In this document: positions 30,283 to 39,121 of the stretch, piece by piece
Numbering within the stretch: position 1 is the first letter of the stretch
Layout: each line of letters starts with the position of its first letter
Origin: Bradyrhizobium sp. CCGB12
GTDB lineage: Bacteria; Pseudomonadota; Alphaproteobacteria; Rhizobiales; Xanthobacteraceae
NCBI RefSeq assembly: GCF_024199845.1
Contig: NZ_JANADO010000001.1
Coordinates: forward strand, 2,542,001 to 2,606,000
Direction of reading: 5' to 3'
Length of the DNA stretch: 64,000 bases
Translations under genes and position numbers: made by a program
Notes under the pieces: model-generated
The model's database searches: none
Seen by the model: only the letters and a program-made list of their open reading frames with translations
What the model was told of the DNA's origin: nothing

Positions 30283-31923
30283 CTAGCGCCGTTCGCCCTT
30301 CAGGACCTGTCCACGCTGCTTCAGCGTCAGCGACACCACCTTGCCGCTCGCGTCGCGCTCGAAATCGACTTCAGCGGCAACGGATTCGACGACGAAGACA
30401 TCAGGTTCGACAGACGCGAGTTCGAGCGGCTGTTGATTGGTCCCCTGCACGAGCAGCCTTGCGTCGGTGGAGAAGACGCGGAGCGCGAAATTGGGCGTGA
30501 GGGGATAGTTGCCGGTGTAGTCCTTGAGCTGGTCTTCGGAGGGAGTCCATTTGGCCGCAGCCGGGCGTGCGCCGATTGGCTCGGCCTCGATAACGGCCCC
30601 GAGTTGAAACCAGGTGAAGGTATAGGTGCCGTCCGCCTTGCGTTTGGGCCGCAGCAGGGCATCGAACTTGAGCGGATAGAAGTCGCCGGCGCTGTCATAG
30701 TCCATCTCGAATTCGCGCTGGCCATCGGCCTGGATGGTCAAATTGCCGCCCTTGTGGCGCAGTTCCATGGCGAGACCGCTCTGCAGGCGATATCTACCGA
30801 CGAGTGCGTCGATCAATTTCGCGTCCGCCCTCGCTGCCGCACGCGGCGCGCCAGCCGACGCTGAGGGGTCGAGCAGGTGCGTTCCGAGCTGTCCCAGGCC
30901 GCCGACGGACGTCAATGCGGTGTCGCTGAGCAGGACAACGGCCCTTTTGGCCGCGCGATCGAACCCGGCATAGGACGAGAAGCCGCCGGTGCCGCCTTCG
31001 TGCGCGACGATGGTGTGCCCCTTCCGGGTAAGCAGAGCCCAGTTCATGCCCGTCCTGTGTCCATCGACGTTTGCGACCTGCTCCTGGGTTTGGGCCAGCG
31101 CTGGCGTGATCGCACTCTGGCGTGTGCCCAACTGGCCCTCCAGGTATCGGAGCATGTCCGGCAACGTCGCGCGCACGCCTCCGACGCCGGCCATATCGGG
31201 CGAAAAATCCCAGGGGCCTGCGGGGGCGGTGGTGGAGAGGTGACCCTCGGCGGCGTGAACCTGCGGCGGGCGTTGGGCCACGTAGGTTTCGGTCATTCCA
31301 AGCGGAACAAGCAGGCGCTCGCGGAAAAGCGTCTCGTACTCCGTGCCCGCGCGCCTGGCGAGGGCGTAGGACAACACCATCATCGTAAAATTCGAATATT
31401 CCCACTTCGAGCCGGGCTCGCGCGTCAGTGTGGTCTCGGCCAGGGCGTCGAGCAGATCGCGCTCGGTGACGCCCGCATAAGGATTCTTCATGTCGGACGG
31501 GCGGTAGCGGGCAGGAAATCCTGGCAGGCCCGACGTGTGTGTTACGATCTGCCCGATGGTGATGTCGTGGCCGTTGAAGGAGGGGACGCGCGCCGCTGGC
31601 GGTAACAGCTTGGCGATGGGATCGCCGAGTGCGACTTCCCCGCGCGCAATGAGTTCGGCAAGCAATGCTGCCGTCATCGCTTTGGTGATCGAGCCGATCT
31701 CGAAGGCCGTGTGATCGTCGTAGGGGCGCTGGGAATTCGGATCGGCGCAGTAATAGGCTGTCGTGATGACGCCAGCGTCGATCACGCCGGCTGCGACGCA
31801 GGCGCCGGTGCGATCGCCCTTGAAACGCTGCTCGAGCGCTGCGCGCAGATCGTCATTGCTGAAGGCGAAGCCGGGCGTCGTGAAGAGCATGACGGCGGAT
31901 ACAAGACAGAACAGCGCTTTCAT
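30283..31923 (-). CDS. Serine hydrolase, class C beta-lactamase fold
   Basis: A 546-residue exported protein. The signal peptide ends near PGFAFS. The penicillin-binding active site has S78-x-x-K81 in GSITKAM, Y175-S-N in WEYSNFTM, and the KTG-equivalent HEGGTGGFSSYAG. The C-terminal part (about 370-546) is a separate beta-rich domain typical of ClbP/EstB-like DUF3471 proteins. The class contains peptidases and esterases as well as beta-lactamases. The start at 31923 is chosen for the signal peptide; the open frame continues upstream into the kup shadow. Confidence 0.88.
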   Translation of the reverse strand: MKALFCLVSAVMLFTTPGFAFSNDDLRAALEQRFKGDRTGACVAAGVIDAGVITTAYYCADPNSQRPYDDHTAFEIGSITKAMTAALLAELIARGEVALGDPIAKLLPPAARVPSFNGHDITIGQIVTHTSGLPGFPARYRPSDMKNPYAGVTERDLLDALAETTLTREPGSKWEYSNFTMMVLSYALARRAGTEYETLFRERLLVPLGMTETYVAQRPPQVHAAEGHLSTTAPAGPWDFSPDMAGVGGVRATLPDMLRYLEGQLGTRQSAITPALAQTQEQVANVDGHRTGMNWALLTRKGHTIVAHEGGTGGFSSYAGFDRAAKRAVVLLSDTALTSVGGLGQLGTHLLDPSASAGAPRAAARADAKLIDALVGRYRLQSGLAMELRHKGGNLTIQADGQREFEMDYDSAGDFYPLKFDALLRPKRKADGTYTFTWFQLGAVIEAEPIGARPAAAKWTPSEDQLKDYTGNYPLTPNFALRVFSTDARLLVQGTNQQPLELASVEPDVFVVESVAAEVDFERDASGKVVSLTLKQRGQVLKGERR

Positions 31924-31988
31924 CGGTCTCGCAACCTGTCGTTCGGCGGAATCGGGCCGGTCGAGCACGGCTCGTACCGGGTGATGCG

Positions 31989-33935
31989 CTAAATCTCCAG
32001 CTCCGTGCCGAACTCCACCACCTGCTTGGTCGGCACGCCGAAAAACGCGGCGGAGCGTTCGGCGTTGCGCTGGAGGAAGGCGAACACGCCTTCGCGCCAG
32101 ACCCACATGCCCGGGACATCCTCGCGCGGGATGATGGTCTCGCGTCCGACGTAATAGGTGATGTCGGAGAGGTCGATGCCGGGCAGCTTGCCCTGGCGGC
32201 AGGCGAGCTTCAGTCCCTCATAGATCGTGGGGTTCTGCATGAAGCCGTAATGCAGGGTCACGCGGGTGATGCCGGGGATGATGTCGATCACCTCAGCGCG
32301 CTCCTCGTCAGCGATATGCGGCGATTCCTCGATCAGCACCGTGACGAGGACGATGCGCTCGTGCAGGACGTGGTTGTGCTTGACGAACTGGGTCAGCGCC
32401 AGCGGCACGCCCTTTGGTGCTGACGCCAGGAACACGGCTGTACCGGGCAGCCTCGCTCTGCATTTGTTCACCGCAGTCTCGATCAGATCCTCCTCGGGCT
32501 GGCGCAGGCGGCCGCGCGCGGCTTCGACCAGCTTCACGCCGCTGCGCCAGGTCAACATCATGAAGGCGACGAGGGCCGCAAGCAGCAGCGGAAACCAGCC
32601 GCCCTCGAACAGCTTGATCGAGTTGGCCGAGAAGAAGATCACGTCGATCACGAAGAAGAAGCCGTTCACGGCCACCACGAGCCAAGGCGAATAGCCCCAC
32701 TGGATCGCGACCAGCGCGGCGAGCAGCGTGGTGATCGCCATCAGCAGCGACACCGCGATGCCATAGGCGCCGGCAAGCGCGTCCGACGTGCCGAAGCTCA
32801 GGACAGCGCCGAGCGTTCCGGCGGCGAGCAGCCAGTTCACCAGGGGCACGTAGATCTGCCCCATCGCATGGCTCGTGGTATGGCGGATCTGCATGCGCGG
32901 CAGGAAGCCGAGCTGGATCGACTGCTGGGTCAGCGAGAACACGCCGGAGATGATCGCCTGCGAAGCGATCACGGTCGCGACTGTGGAGAAGGCGACCAGC
33001 GGATAGTGCAAGGCATCGGGGCAGAGCTGGAAGAACGGGTTCTCGATCGTGGCGGGATCGGTGATCAGCAGCGCGGCCTGGCCGAAATAGTTCAGCACCA
33101 GGGCGGGCAGGCAGATCACGAACCAGGCCAGCCGGATCGGAAGGCGTCCGAAATGTCCCATGTCGGCATACATGGCTTCGCCGCCGGTCACCGCGAGGAA
33201 GGCCGCGCCGAGGATTCCGAACGAGATGTGGAAGTCCTGGTGGGTCAGGAAGTTGAAAGCATAGAGCGGGCTGAGCGCGGCCAGCACCGCCGGCGCCTGG
33301 ACGATGCCGTGGATGCCGAGGGCGGCGAGCACGACGAACCAAGTCAGCATCACCGGCCCGAAGATGCGGCCGATGAAGCCGGTGCCCTGCTTCTGCATCA
33401 TGAAGAGGCCGATCAGGATGACGATGGTCACGGGCACGACTGCGGGTGCAAGCGAGGGAGCGTCGACCTTGAGGCCCTCGATGGCGCTGAGCACCGAGAT
33501 CGCCGGCGTGATCGCGCCGTCGCCATAGAGCAGGGCGGCGCCGATGAGACCGACGACCAGCAGATGCGCCCGCCAGGTGCCGGGTTGCGCGTTGCGGGCG
33601 TGGAGCAGCGCGAGCAGTGCCACGATGCCGCCTTCGCCGCGGTTGTCCGCGCGCAGGATCAACAGTGCATATTTCAGCGAGATGATCAGCAGCAGGGCCC
33701 AGAGGATCAGCGAGGCAACGCCGAGGACCGCCTCGGGCGCAATTGTCGCCCCGTGGGCGGCCGCCTTGGCGGCTTCCTTCAAGGCATAGAGGGGGCTGGT
33801 GCCGATATCGCCATAGACCACCCCGAGGGCGCCCATGGTCATGGCAAGCGGCAGCGGATCGGGATGATGGCCGGAAGCGACTGCGGGCGTACTGGACAAT
33901 TGTGACCCCCGATGGAAACGCGCCCGACGGGCCAT
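31989..33935 (-). CDS. kup: Low-affinity potassium transporter Kup
   Basis: A 648-residue Kup/HAK/KT protein with about 12 membrane helices in the first 430 residues and a soluble C-terminal domain. Family signatures include GALGVVYGDIGTSPLYALKE near the N-terminus, LYGDGAITPAISVLSA and GGEAMYADMGHFG. It imports K+ by proton symport at the inner membrane. The ATG at 33935 is used; an earlier in-frame ATG at 33980 is also possible. The downstream serine hydrolase starts 65 bp after it on the same strand. Confidence 0.95.
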   Translation of the reverse strand: MARRARFHRGSQLSSTPAVASGHHPDPLPLAMTMGALGVVYGDIGTSPLYALKEAAKAAAHGATIAPEAVLGVASLILWALLLIISLKYALLILRADNRGEGGIVALLALLHARNAQPGTWRAHLLVVGLIGAALLYGDGAITPAISVLSAIEGLKVDAPSLAPAVVPVTIVILIGLFMMQKQGTGFIGRIFGPVMLTWFVVLAALGIHGIVQAPAVLAALSPLYAFNFLTHQDFHISFGILGAAFLAVTGGEAMYADMGHFGRLPIRLAWFVICLPALVLNYFGQAALLITDPATIENPFFQLCPDALHYPLVAFSTVATVIASQAIISGVFSLTQQSIQLGFLPRMQIRHTTSHAMGQIYVPLVNWLLAAGTLGAVLSFGTSDALAGAYGIAVSLLMAITTLLAALVAIQWGYSPWLVVAVNGFFFVIDVIFFSANSIKLFEGGWFPLLLAALVAFMMLTWRSGVKLVEAARGRLRQPEEDLIETAVNKCRARLPGTAVFLASAPKGVPLALTQFVKHNHVLHERIVLVTVLIEESPHIADEERAEVIDIIPGITRVTLHYGFMQNPTIYEGLKLACRQGKLPGIDLSDITYYVGRETIIPREDVPGMWVWREGVFAFLQRNAERSAAFFGVPTKQVVEFGTELEI

Positions 33936-34042
33936 TCCGACGGGCGCGAGCGTCACGCAGTCTGCGACGAGACGTCGCAAATATCCATGGGGTTTGTGGT
34001 GGGCCCGGACCGGGTTAGCTGACGTGAAACTGACAGATCCGA

Positions 34043-34300
34043 CTACGGGGTCCGGTCGGCGGTGACGAGGCGAGCCTCACGGACATCGGCCTTGGTCCCG
34101 GCGCGGCGGAGGCACGAGGCTTCGAAGTTCGGCCAAGCCTGCTGCGAGCAGTCCTTGCCGACGCTGCGGATGTCGAGGCGGTCGCTCTTGGCCAGCGGCT
34201 GCGGAACGCTGGCTTCGACGGTCGGGGCGAAGCCGGGCAGCAGGGTGAGGGCGGCAGCAACGCACGCAGAGATGGCGATCGCCGAAAGAGCCTTGATCAT
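34043..34300 (-). CDS. Small exported protein
   Basis: An 85-residue protein with signal peptide MIKALSAIAISACVAAALTLL and a mature part containing KSDRLDIR and DCSQQAWPNFEASCLRR, with two cysteines likely bonded in the periplasm. GGGG lies nine bases before the ATG at 34300. It belongs to a rhizobial family without known function, judging by its layout only. Confidence 0.75.
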   Translation of the reverse strand: MIKALSAIAISACVAAALTLLPGFAPTVEASVPQPLAKSDRLDIRSVGKDCSQQAWPNFEASCLRRAGTKADVREARLVTADRTP

Positions 34301-34547
34301 TGACAGTCCCCTGTGATGCGGCCGCTACGCCCAGTGTGCGGCCCGTCATTCGTTGGCCGGATTAGTAACCATGGCGAGTTTCGAGACGTCTTCGCCGGAG
34401 CGGGAAATGGTTTCGTTGAGGGTTTCTTTGTTTCGTGGCCGCCCGCAGGACGAAACAATTCGGGGGATTCCGACAAGGTTTTGCGGAAAAACCGGCAGGG
34501 AACCGGCCCGGCTTGCCGGCCCGGGCCGGGCGCGGTAGGAGGAAGCC

Positions 34548-35045
34548 ATGCCGCGCATCGCCTTTTATCCCGGTTCCTTCGACCCCATCACCAACGGCCA
34601 TCTGGACGTGGTCCGGCACAGCGTGTCGTTGTGCGACAGGCTGGTTGTCGCGATCGGGGTCCATCCCGGCAAGAAGCCGTTGTTCTCGACCGAAGAACGG
34701 CTGAAGATGCTCGATGACGTCTGCGGGCCGGTGGCGGCCCAGGCCGGCTGCGTGCTCGACGCCGTGACCTACGACGATCTCGCGGTGACCGCGGCGCGCA
34801 AGCACGGCGCGACGATCATGATTCGGGGCCTGCGCGATGGCACCGACCTCGATTACGAGATGCAGCTCGCTGGGATGAACGGGACTATGGCGCCCGATGT
34901 GCAAACCGTCTTCCTGCCGGCCTCTCCGGCGGTCCGCCCGATTACCGGCACATTGGTGCGCCAGATCGCCGGCATGGGCGGGGACGTCTCGGCCTTCGTC
35001 CCGCCGCTCGTTGCGGCGCAGCTCAAGGCAAAATTCGCCGGATAA
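34548..35045 (+). CDS. coaD: Phosphopantetheine adenylyltransferase
   Basis: A 165-residue CoaD. It has [17 protein letters not shown] (the T/HxGH nucleotidyltransferase motif), [15 protein letters not shown], and the C-terminal IxxxxVR-like region [12 protein letters not shown]. It transfers AMP from ATP to 4'-phosphopantetheine, the penultimate step of coenzyme A synthesis. Start at 34548 with TAGGAGGAAGCC upstream. First gene of a forward cluster with two cyclophilins and queA. Confidence 0.97.
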   Translation: MPRIAFYPGSFDPITNGHLDVVRHSVSLCDRLVVAIGVHPGKKPLFSTEERLKMLDDVCGPVAAQAGCVLDAVTYDDLAVTAARKHGATIMIRGLRDGTDLDYEMQLAGMNGTMAPDVQTVFLPASPAVRPITGTLVRQIAGMGGDVSAFVPPLVAAQLKAKFAG

Positions 35046-35081
35046 CGGCGCACGTCCTCTCTCATCTGATCCGGAGTTGTC

Positions 35082-35645
35082 ATGATCCGAATTCTCGCAG
35101 TTCTTGCCGCGCTTCTGTTCGCGGTGCCGGCGGTGGCGCAGCAATTGCCGGCAAATCTCGATAAGGCCAACGCTATCGTCATCGACACCACCAAGGGCCG
35201 CATCGTCATCAAGCTCAGGACCGACATCGCGCCCCAGCACGCCGAGCGCATCAAGCAGCTCGCGCGGGAAGGCTTCTACAACAACGTGCCGTTTCACCGC
35301 GTCATGGACGGCTTCATGGCGCAGACGGGTGATGGTCAGAACGGCAACGGCACCGGTGGCTCGAAATATCCGAACCTGAAGCAGGAATTCTCCAAGGTGC
35401 ACTTTGCCCGCGGCATCGTCGGGATGGCGCGGCGCGGCGACAGCGTCGACAGCGCCAACTCGCAGTTCTTCATCATGTTCGCCGACGGTGGCAGCCTCGA
35501 TAACCAGTACACGGTGATCGGCGAGGTCGTGCAGGGCATGGACGTCGTCGACAAGCTGAAGAAGGCACCCGCCGGCTCCCCCGGCGGCACCGTCACCGAT
35601 CCCGACAAGATGGTGAAGGTGCAGGTCGCATCCGACATCAAATAG
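35082..35645 (+). CDS. Periplasmic peptidyl-prolyl cis-trans isomerase (cyclophilin)
   Basis: A 187-residue cyclophilin with a signal peptide (MIRILAVLAALLFAVPAVAQ). The catalytic core has FHRVMDGFMAQTGD (the conserved Arg of FHRV) and GMARRGDSVDSANSQFFIMFAD, then the loop QYTVIGEVVQGMDVVDKL. It isomerises Xaa-Pro bonds, here in the periplasm. It starts 36 bp after coaD. The cytoplasmic paralogue follows at 36061. Confidence 0.93.
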   Translation: MIRILAVLAALLFAVPAVAQQLPANLDKANAIVIDTTKGRIVIKLRTDIAPQHAERIKQLAREGFYNNVPFHRVMDGFMAQTGDGQNGNGTGGSKYPNLKQEFSKVHFARGIVGMARRGDSVDSANSQFFIMFADGGSLDNQYTVIGEVVQGMDVVDKLKKAPAGSPGGTVTDPDKMVKVQVASDIK

Positions 35646-35653
35646 GAGCGGCC

Positions 35654-36064
35654 ATGGCGCGCCGCGGTGGCAAGCTTCTGCTGATTGCCGCGATGCTGCT
35701 ACTTGGCGTCCCCAGCGCGGTGGCCGAGGACCGGCAGGTCAACACCATCCAGGACATTTTCCGGCATTTGCGTACCTGCTGGAGACCGCCACCACCGGCC
35801 AAGGCGCGGCCACTCGACATCACCGTCGTCGTGAGCTTTAACCGGGCCGGAAACATTCTGGGCCATCCGAGGATTACCTATGAATCCGCGGAGGCCACCG
35901 ACGATGACCGGCTGCAATACCGGATCGCGGTGATGGAGGCGTTGCAACGCTGCACGCCGGTGCCATTTACCGAAGCAATGGCCGGCGCCGCTGCGGGGCG
36001 TCCATTCGCGATCCAGTTCCGCAACCGGAAGACTTCACCCCCAACGCAAGAGAGACGAGCATGA
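35654..36064 (+). CDS. Exported protein with TonB-C-like strand pattern
   Basis: A 136-residue protein with signal peptide MARRGGKLLLIAAMLLLGVPSAVA. The mature part (LDITVVVSFNRAGNILGHPRI, then ALQRCTPVPFTEAM) resembles the C-terminal domain of TonB/TolA proteins by pattern only, but it lacks their long proline spacer. Its stop overlaps the next ATG (ATGA at 36061), so it is translationally coupled to the second cyclophilin. Confidence 0.75.
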   Translation: MARRGGKLLLIAAMLLLGVPSAVAEDRQVNTIQDIFRHLRTCWRPPPPAKARPLDITVVVSFNRAGNILGHPRITYESAEATDDDRLQYRIAVMEALQRCTPVPFTEAMAGAAAGRPFAIQFRNRKTSPPTQERRA

Positions 36065-36525
36065 GCGTCACCGAAAACACCCTGATCCTCGAGACCACGC
36101 AGGGCCCCGTCACCATCGAGATGCGGCCTGATCTGGCGCCCGGCCACGTCGCGCGCATCAAGGAACTGGTCCGCGAGGGCTTTTACGATGGCATCGTGTT
36201 CCATCGCGTGATCGACGGCTTCATGGCGCAGACCGGCTGCCCGCAGGGCACCGGCACTGGCGGCTCCGGCAAGAAGTTGAAGGCCGAGTTCAACAAGGAG
36301 CCGCATGTGCGCGGCACCGCTTCGATGGCCCGCGCCGCCAATCCCGATTCCGGTGACAGCCAGTTCTTCATCTGCTTCGACGACGCCCGCTTCCTCGACA
36401 ACCAGTACACGGTGTGGGGCAAGGTCACCGAGGGCATGGACAACGTCGACAAGATCAAGCGCGGCGAGCCGGTGCAGAACCCCGACAAGATCGTCAAGGC
36501 GCGGATGGCGGCGGACAAGGAATAG
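36061..36525 (+). CDS. Cytoplasmic peptidyl-prolyl cis-trans isomerase (cyclophilin)
   Basis: A 154-residue cyclophilin without signal peptide. Active-site blocks are FHRVIDGFMAQTGCPQGTGTGGSG, ARAANPDSGDSQFFICFDD and QYTVWGKVTEGMDNVDKI. It is the cytoplasmic counterpart of the periplasmic enzyme at 35082, and the pair is likely an old duplication. Coupled by ATGA to the upstream gene. Confidence 0.93.
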   Translation: MSVTENTLILETTQGPVTIEMRPDLAPGHVARIKELVREGFYDGIVFHRVIDGFMAQTGCPQGTGTGGSGKKLKAEFNKEPHVRGTASMARAANPDSGDSQFFICFDDARFLDNQYTVWGKVTEGMDNVDKIKRGEPVQNPDKIVKARMAADKE

Positions 36526-36530
36526 TCACT

Positions 36531-36630
36531 CGTCATTCCGGGGCGCGCGCGTTAGCGCTAACCCGGAATCTCGCGTCACAATCTCGGGATTCCGGGTCGC
36601 CGCGCTCGAGGCGCGGCGTCCGGAATGACG
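36531..36630. repeat. Intergenic palindromic repeat, family D
   Basis: Begins CGTCATTCCGGGGCGCG and ends GGCGTCCGGAATGACG, with inner arms AACCCGGAATCTCG and GGGATTCCGGGTCG. It fills nearly all of the 118-bp gap before queA. Confidence 0.8.
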
Positions 36631-36643
36631 GTGCTAGTGAGTC

Positions 36644-37717
36644 ATGCGCACCGATCTCTTCGACTTCGATCTGCCGCCCGAGCGCATCGCGTTGCGCCCG
36701 GCGAGCCCGCGCGACTCTGCGCGGCTGCTGGTCGTGGAGAACGGCGCGCTGCGCGACCAGGTCATTTCCGACCTGCCGCAATGGCTGAAGGACGGCGACC
36801 AGCTCGTCGTCAACGACACCAAGGTGATCGCGGCGCAACTTAGGGGCCGCCGCATCGGGCGGGCGACCGAGCCGAAGATCGAGGCGACGCTGATCAAGCG
36901 CCTCGACGGCTCGCGCTGGCAGGCACTGGTAAAGCCGGCGAAGAAGCTCACGGCCGGCGACCGCATCCGCTTCGGCAACGAAGGCAAGGTCTGCCTGCTC
37001 GGCCATCTCGACGCCGAGGTCGAAGCCAAGGGCAATGAAGGCGAGGTGACGCTGTCGTTCTCGTTCCACGGCCCCACGCTCGACCAGGCCATCGCCGATC
37101 TCGGCAGCCCGCCACTGCCGCCCTATATCGCCTCCAAGCGCACGCCCGACGACCAGGACCTCGCCGACTACCAGACCATGTTCGCGGCCAACGAAGGCGC
37201 GGTCGCCGCGCCGACGGCGGGATTGCATTTCACCCCGGCACTGGAGCAGGCCCTGCACGCGCGCGGCGTCGGCATCAACCGCGTCACGCTGCATGTCGGG
37301 GCAGGGACCTTCCTGCCGGTGAAGGTGGACGACACCTCGGGCCACAAGATGCATGCGGAGTGGGGCACGGTCTCGGCCGAAACGGCGGAGCGGCTCAACA
37401 CCGCGCGGAAGCACGGCGGCCGTATCATCGCCGTCGGCACCACGTCGCTCCGGCTGCTCGAAAGTGCCGCCAGCGTGGACGGCACCGTCCAGCCGTTCGC
37501 GGCCGAGACGTCGATCTTCATCACCCCCGGCTATCGCTTCCGCGCCGTGGATATTCTGCTGACCAATTTCCATTTGCCGAAGTCGACGCTGTTCATGCTG
37601 GTCTCGGCCTTCTCGGGGCTCGAGACGATGAAGCAGGCCTATGCGCATGCGATAGCGCAAGGCTACAGGTTCTATTCGTACGGCGATGCGTGCTTATTGT
37701 TTCGGGCAGGGTCGTAG
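36644..37717 (+). CDS. queA: S-adenosylmethionine:tRNA ribosyltransferase-isomerase
   Basis: A 357-residue QueA. Signatures are [52 protein letters not shown] and [18 protein letters not shown]. It builds epoxyqueuosine from preQ1-modified tRNA. Its tRNA substrate is made by Tgt, encoded 4.5 kb downstream. The stop codon lies inside the left end of a palindromic repeat. Confidence 0.97.
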   Translation: MRTDLFDFDLPPERIALRPASPRDSARLLVVENGALRDQVISDLPQWLKDGDQLVVNDTKVIAAQLRGRRIGRATEPKIEATLIKRLDGSRWQALVKPAKKLTAGDRIRFGNEGKVCLLGHLDAEVEAKGNEGEVTLSFSFHGPTLDQAIADLGSPPLPPYIASKRTPDDQDLADYQTMFAANEGAVAAPTAGLHFTPALEQALHARGVGINRVTLHVGAGTFLPVKVDDTSGHKMHAEWGTVSAETAERLNTARKHGGRIIAVGTTSLRLLESAASVDGTVQPFAAETSIFITPGYRFRAVDILLTNFHLPKSTLFMLVSAFSGLETMKQAYAHAIAQGYRFYSYGDACLLFRAGS

Positions 37718-37828
37718 GGTGGGTTAGCCCTGCGGATGCGCGAAGCGCAGTCCGCTGGCGTAACCCACCACTTCTCTATACGCGTGGACAGTAAAGAGGT
37801 GGGTTACGCCTTCGGCTAACCCATCTTA
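37714..37828. repeat. Intergenic palindromic repeat, family E
   Basis: Contains GGGTGGGTTAGCCCTGCGG at the left, GGCGTAACCCACC / GGTGGGTTACGCC in the middle, and GGCTAACCCATCTTA at the right. The queA TAG (37715-37717) overlaps its start. It lies between convergent queA and asd and can serve both as a terminator. Confidence 0.8.
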
Positions 37829-37839
37829 CGCACTTTCTG

Positions 37840-38865
37840 TTACGCCATCACGCGCTGCGGCAGCAGCTCGGCGATCTGCACCGCGTTGAGCGCCGCGCCC
37901 TTCAAGAGCTGATCCGCCGCCACGAACATCGAGATCGAATGCCCTGAGGGGTCGCTGAGGTCCTTGCGGATGCGGCCGACCAGGACGTCGTCCTGGCCCG
38001 AGGCGTCAATCGGCATCGGGAAGTAGTTCTTGGCGCGGTCGTCGACCACCTTCACGCCCGGCGCCTGTGCCATGATGGCGCGGACATGGTCCTCAGTGAT
38101 GGGCTTCTCGCATTCGAAGGTGATGGCCTCGCAATGGGCGCGCAGCACCGGCACGCGCACGCAGGTGACACCGATGGCGATCTTCTCGTCCTCGAAGATC
38201 TTGCGGGTCTCCTTGATGACCTTGGTCTCTTCGTCGTTGTAGCCGGTGTCGGGGTCGATGGCGGTGTTGTGGTTGAAGAGGTTGAAGGCGTAGGGGTGCG
38301 GCATCACCTTGGGCGTATAGACCTGCCCGTTGAGATTGGCGCGGGTGGATTCAACGAGCTCCTCCATCGCGGCGGCGCCGGCGCCGGAAGCCGCCTGATA
38401 GGTCGAGATGATCACGCGCTTGATGCGGTTCTTCTGGTGGATCGGCCACAGCGGCACCAGCGCGGTGATCGCGGCGCAGTTCGGGTTGGCAATGATGCCC
38501 TTGTGATCCCTGATGCGGCTCGCGTTGATCTCGGGGATCACCAGCGGCACGTTCGGGTCCATGCGGAAGGCAGACGAATTGTCGACTACGACCGCGCCGG
38601 CCTTGACCGCTACAGGCGCGAACTTCTTCGAGATGCTGCCGCCTGCGGAGAACAGGGCGATGTCGACGCCCTCGAAGGCGCGCTCGGTCAATTCCTCGAT
38701 GACGACGTCCTGACCTCGGAACGACACCGTCTTGCCGGCCGAGCGGGCGCTTGCCAGCGCCTTGAGCTTGCCGACGCGAAAGCCGCGCTTGTCCATGGTG
38801 GCGATGAATTCGGCGCCCACCGCACCGGTGACGCCGACAATCGCGACGACGGGATCGTTACTCAC
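37840..38865 (-). CDS. asd: Aspartate-semialdehyde dehydrogenase
   Basis: A 341-residue Asd. The NADP motif is VAIVGVTGAVGAEF near the start, SAGGSISK lies at about 73-80, the catalytic cysteine is C130 in IIANPNCAAI, and the His/Arg region is in VLRAHCEAITFEC. It makes aspartate semialdehyde, the branch point to Lys/DAP, Thr, Met and Ile. The GTG at 38865 is preferred because GGAGGA sits five bases upstream of it; the in-frame ATG at 38877 would overlap that site and has none of its own. A terminator and a Thr-rich leader ORF precede it, suggesting attenuation. Confidence 0.95.
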   Translation of the reverse strand: MSNDPVVAIVGVTGAVGAEFIATMDKRGFRVGKLKALASARSAGKTVSFRGQDVVIEELTERAFEGVDIALFSAGGSISKKFAPVAVKAGAVVVDNSSAFRMDPNVPLVIPEINASRIRDHKGIIANPNCAAITALVPLWPIHQKNRIKRVIISTYQAASGAGAAAMEELVESTRANLNGQVYTPKVMPHPYAFNLFNHNTAIDPDTGYNDEETKVIKETRKIFEDEKIAIGVTCVRVPVLRAHCEAITFECEKPITEDHVRAIMAQAPGVKVVDDRAKNYFPMPIDASGQDDVLVGRIRKDLSDPSGHSISMFVAADQLLKGAALNAVQIAELLPQRVMA

Positions 38866-38896
38866 TTTGTCCTCCATTGGCTTGAGAATTAGACAA

Positions 38897-38929
38897 CAAA
38901 AAAGCCCCGGACCATCGAGGGCGGGGCTT
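38897..38929 (-). promoter_or_regulatory. Intrinsic terminator (attenuator) in the asd leader
   Basis: On the reverse strand, AAGCCCCG and CGGGGCTT form a 7-8 bp stem followed by TTTTTTG. It lies 30 bases after the leader-peptide stop and ends about 32 bases before the asd start. No other gene on this strand needs a terminator here except the PepSY gene, whose stop is 190 bp away, on the far side of the asd promoter. Confidence 0.75.
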
Positions 38930-38958
38930 CGGTAGAGCTGATGCGTTTTCGTCGACGA

Positions 38959-39030
38959 CTACGCGCGCACGCCTCCCCGGGCCCCTGAGGCCGTGGTGGT
39001 TTTGGTCGTGCGTTTCGTGGTCGTGAACAT
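38959..39030 (-). CDS. Candidate Thr-rich leader peptide of asd
   Basis: ATG at 39030 to TAG at 38959: 23 codons starting MFTTTKRTTKTTT, with eight Thr and two Lys in the first 13. Too short for routine gene calls. Thr codons are ACG and ACC, matching the end-products of the pathway that asd feeds. There is no Shine-Dalgarno, but a sigma-70-like promoter is placed so that transcription would start at or within two bases of the ATG, making it leaderless. The ORF is followed by GCCTC/GAGGC pairing within its own 3' half and then by the terminator. Function inferred, by analogy to thr and trp leader peptides. Confidence 0.7.
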   Translation of the reverse strand: MFTTTKRTTKTTTASGARGGVRA

Positions 39031-39038
39031 GGCGGCGA

Positions 39039-39067
39039 CTTATGCGGGAGAGTTTTGCAGCCGTCAA
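39039..39067 (-). promoter_or_regulatory. Predicted asd promoter
   Basis: On the reverse strand TTGACG (39067-39062), 17 bp, CATAAG (39044-39039). The -35 matches TTGACA in five of six bases and the spacer is optimal. The expected start point falls at 39030-39032, that is, on the A of the leader ATG. Confidence 0.6.
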
Positions 39068-39121
39068 TGGCTTTTCGCCCCGGTCGATGCCGGGGCCGAG
39101 CCCGCCGCTATTTGGCAGTCG

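Noticed and set aside
30283..32106. A longer serine hydrolase (607 residues)
   Set aside because: The extra 61 residues overlap the end of kup in another frame and come before the signal peptide.
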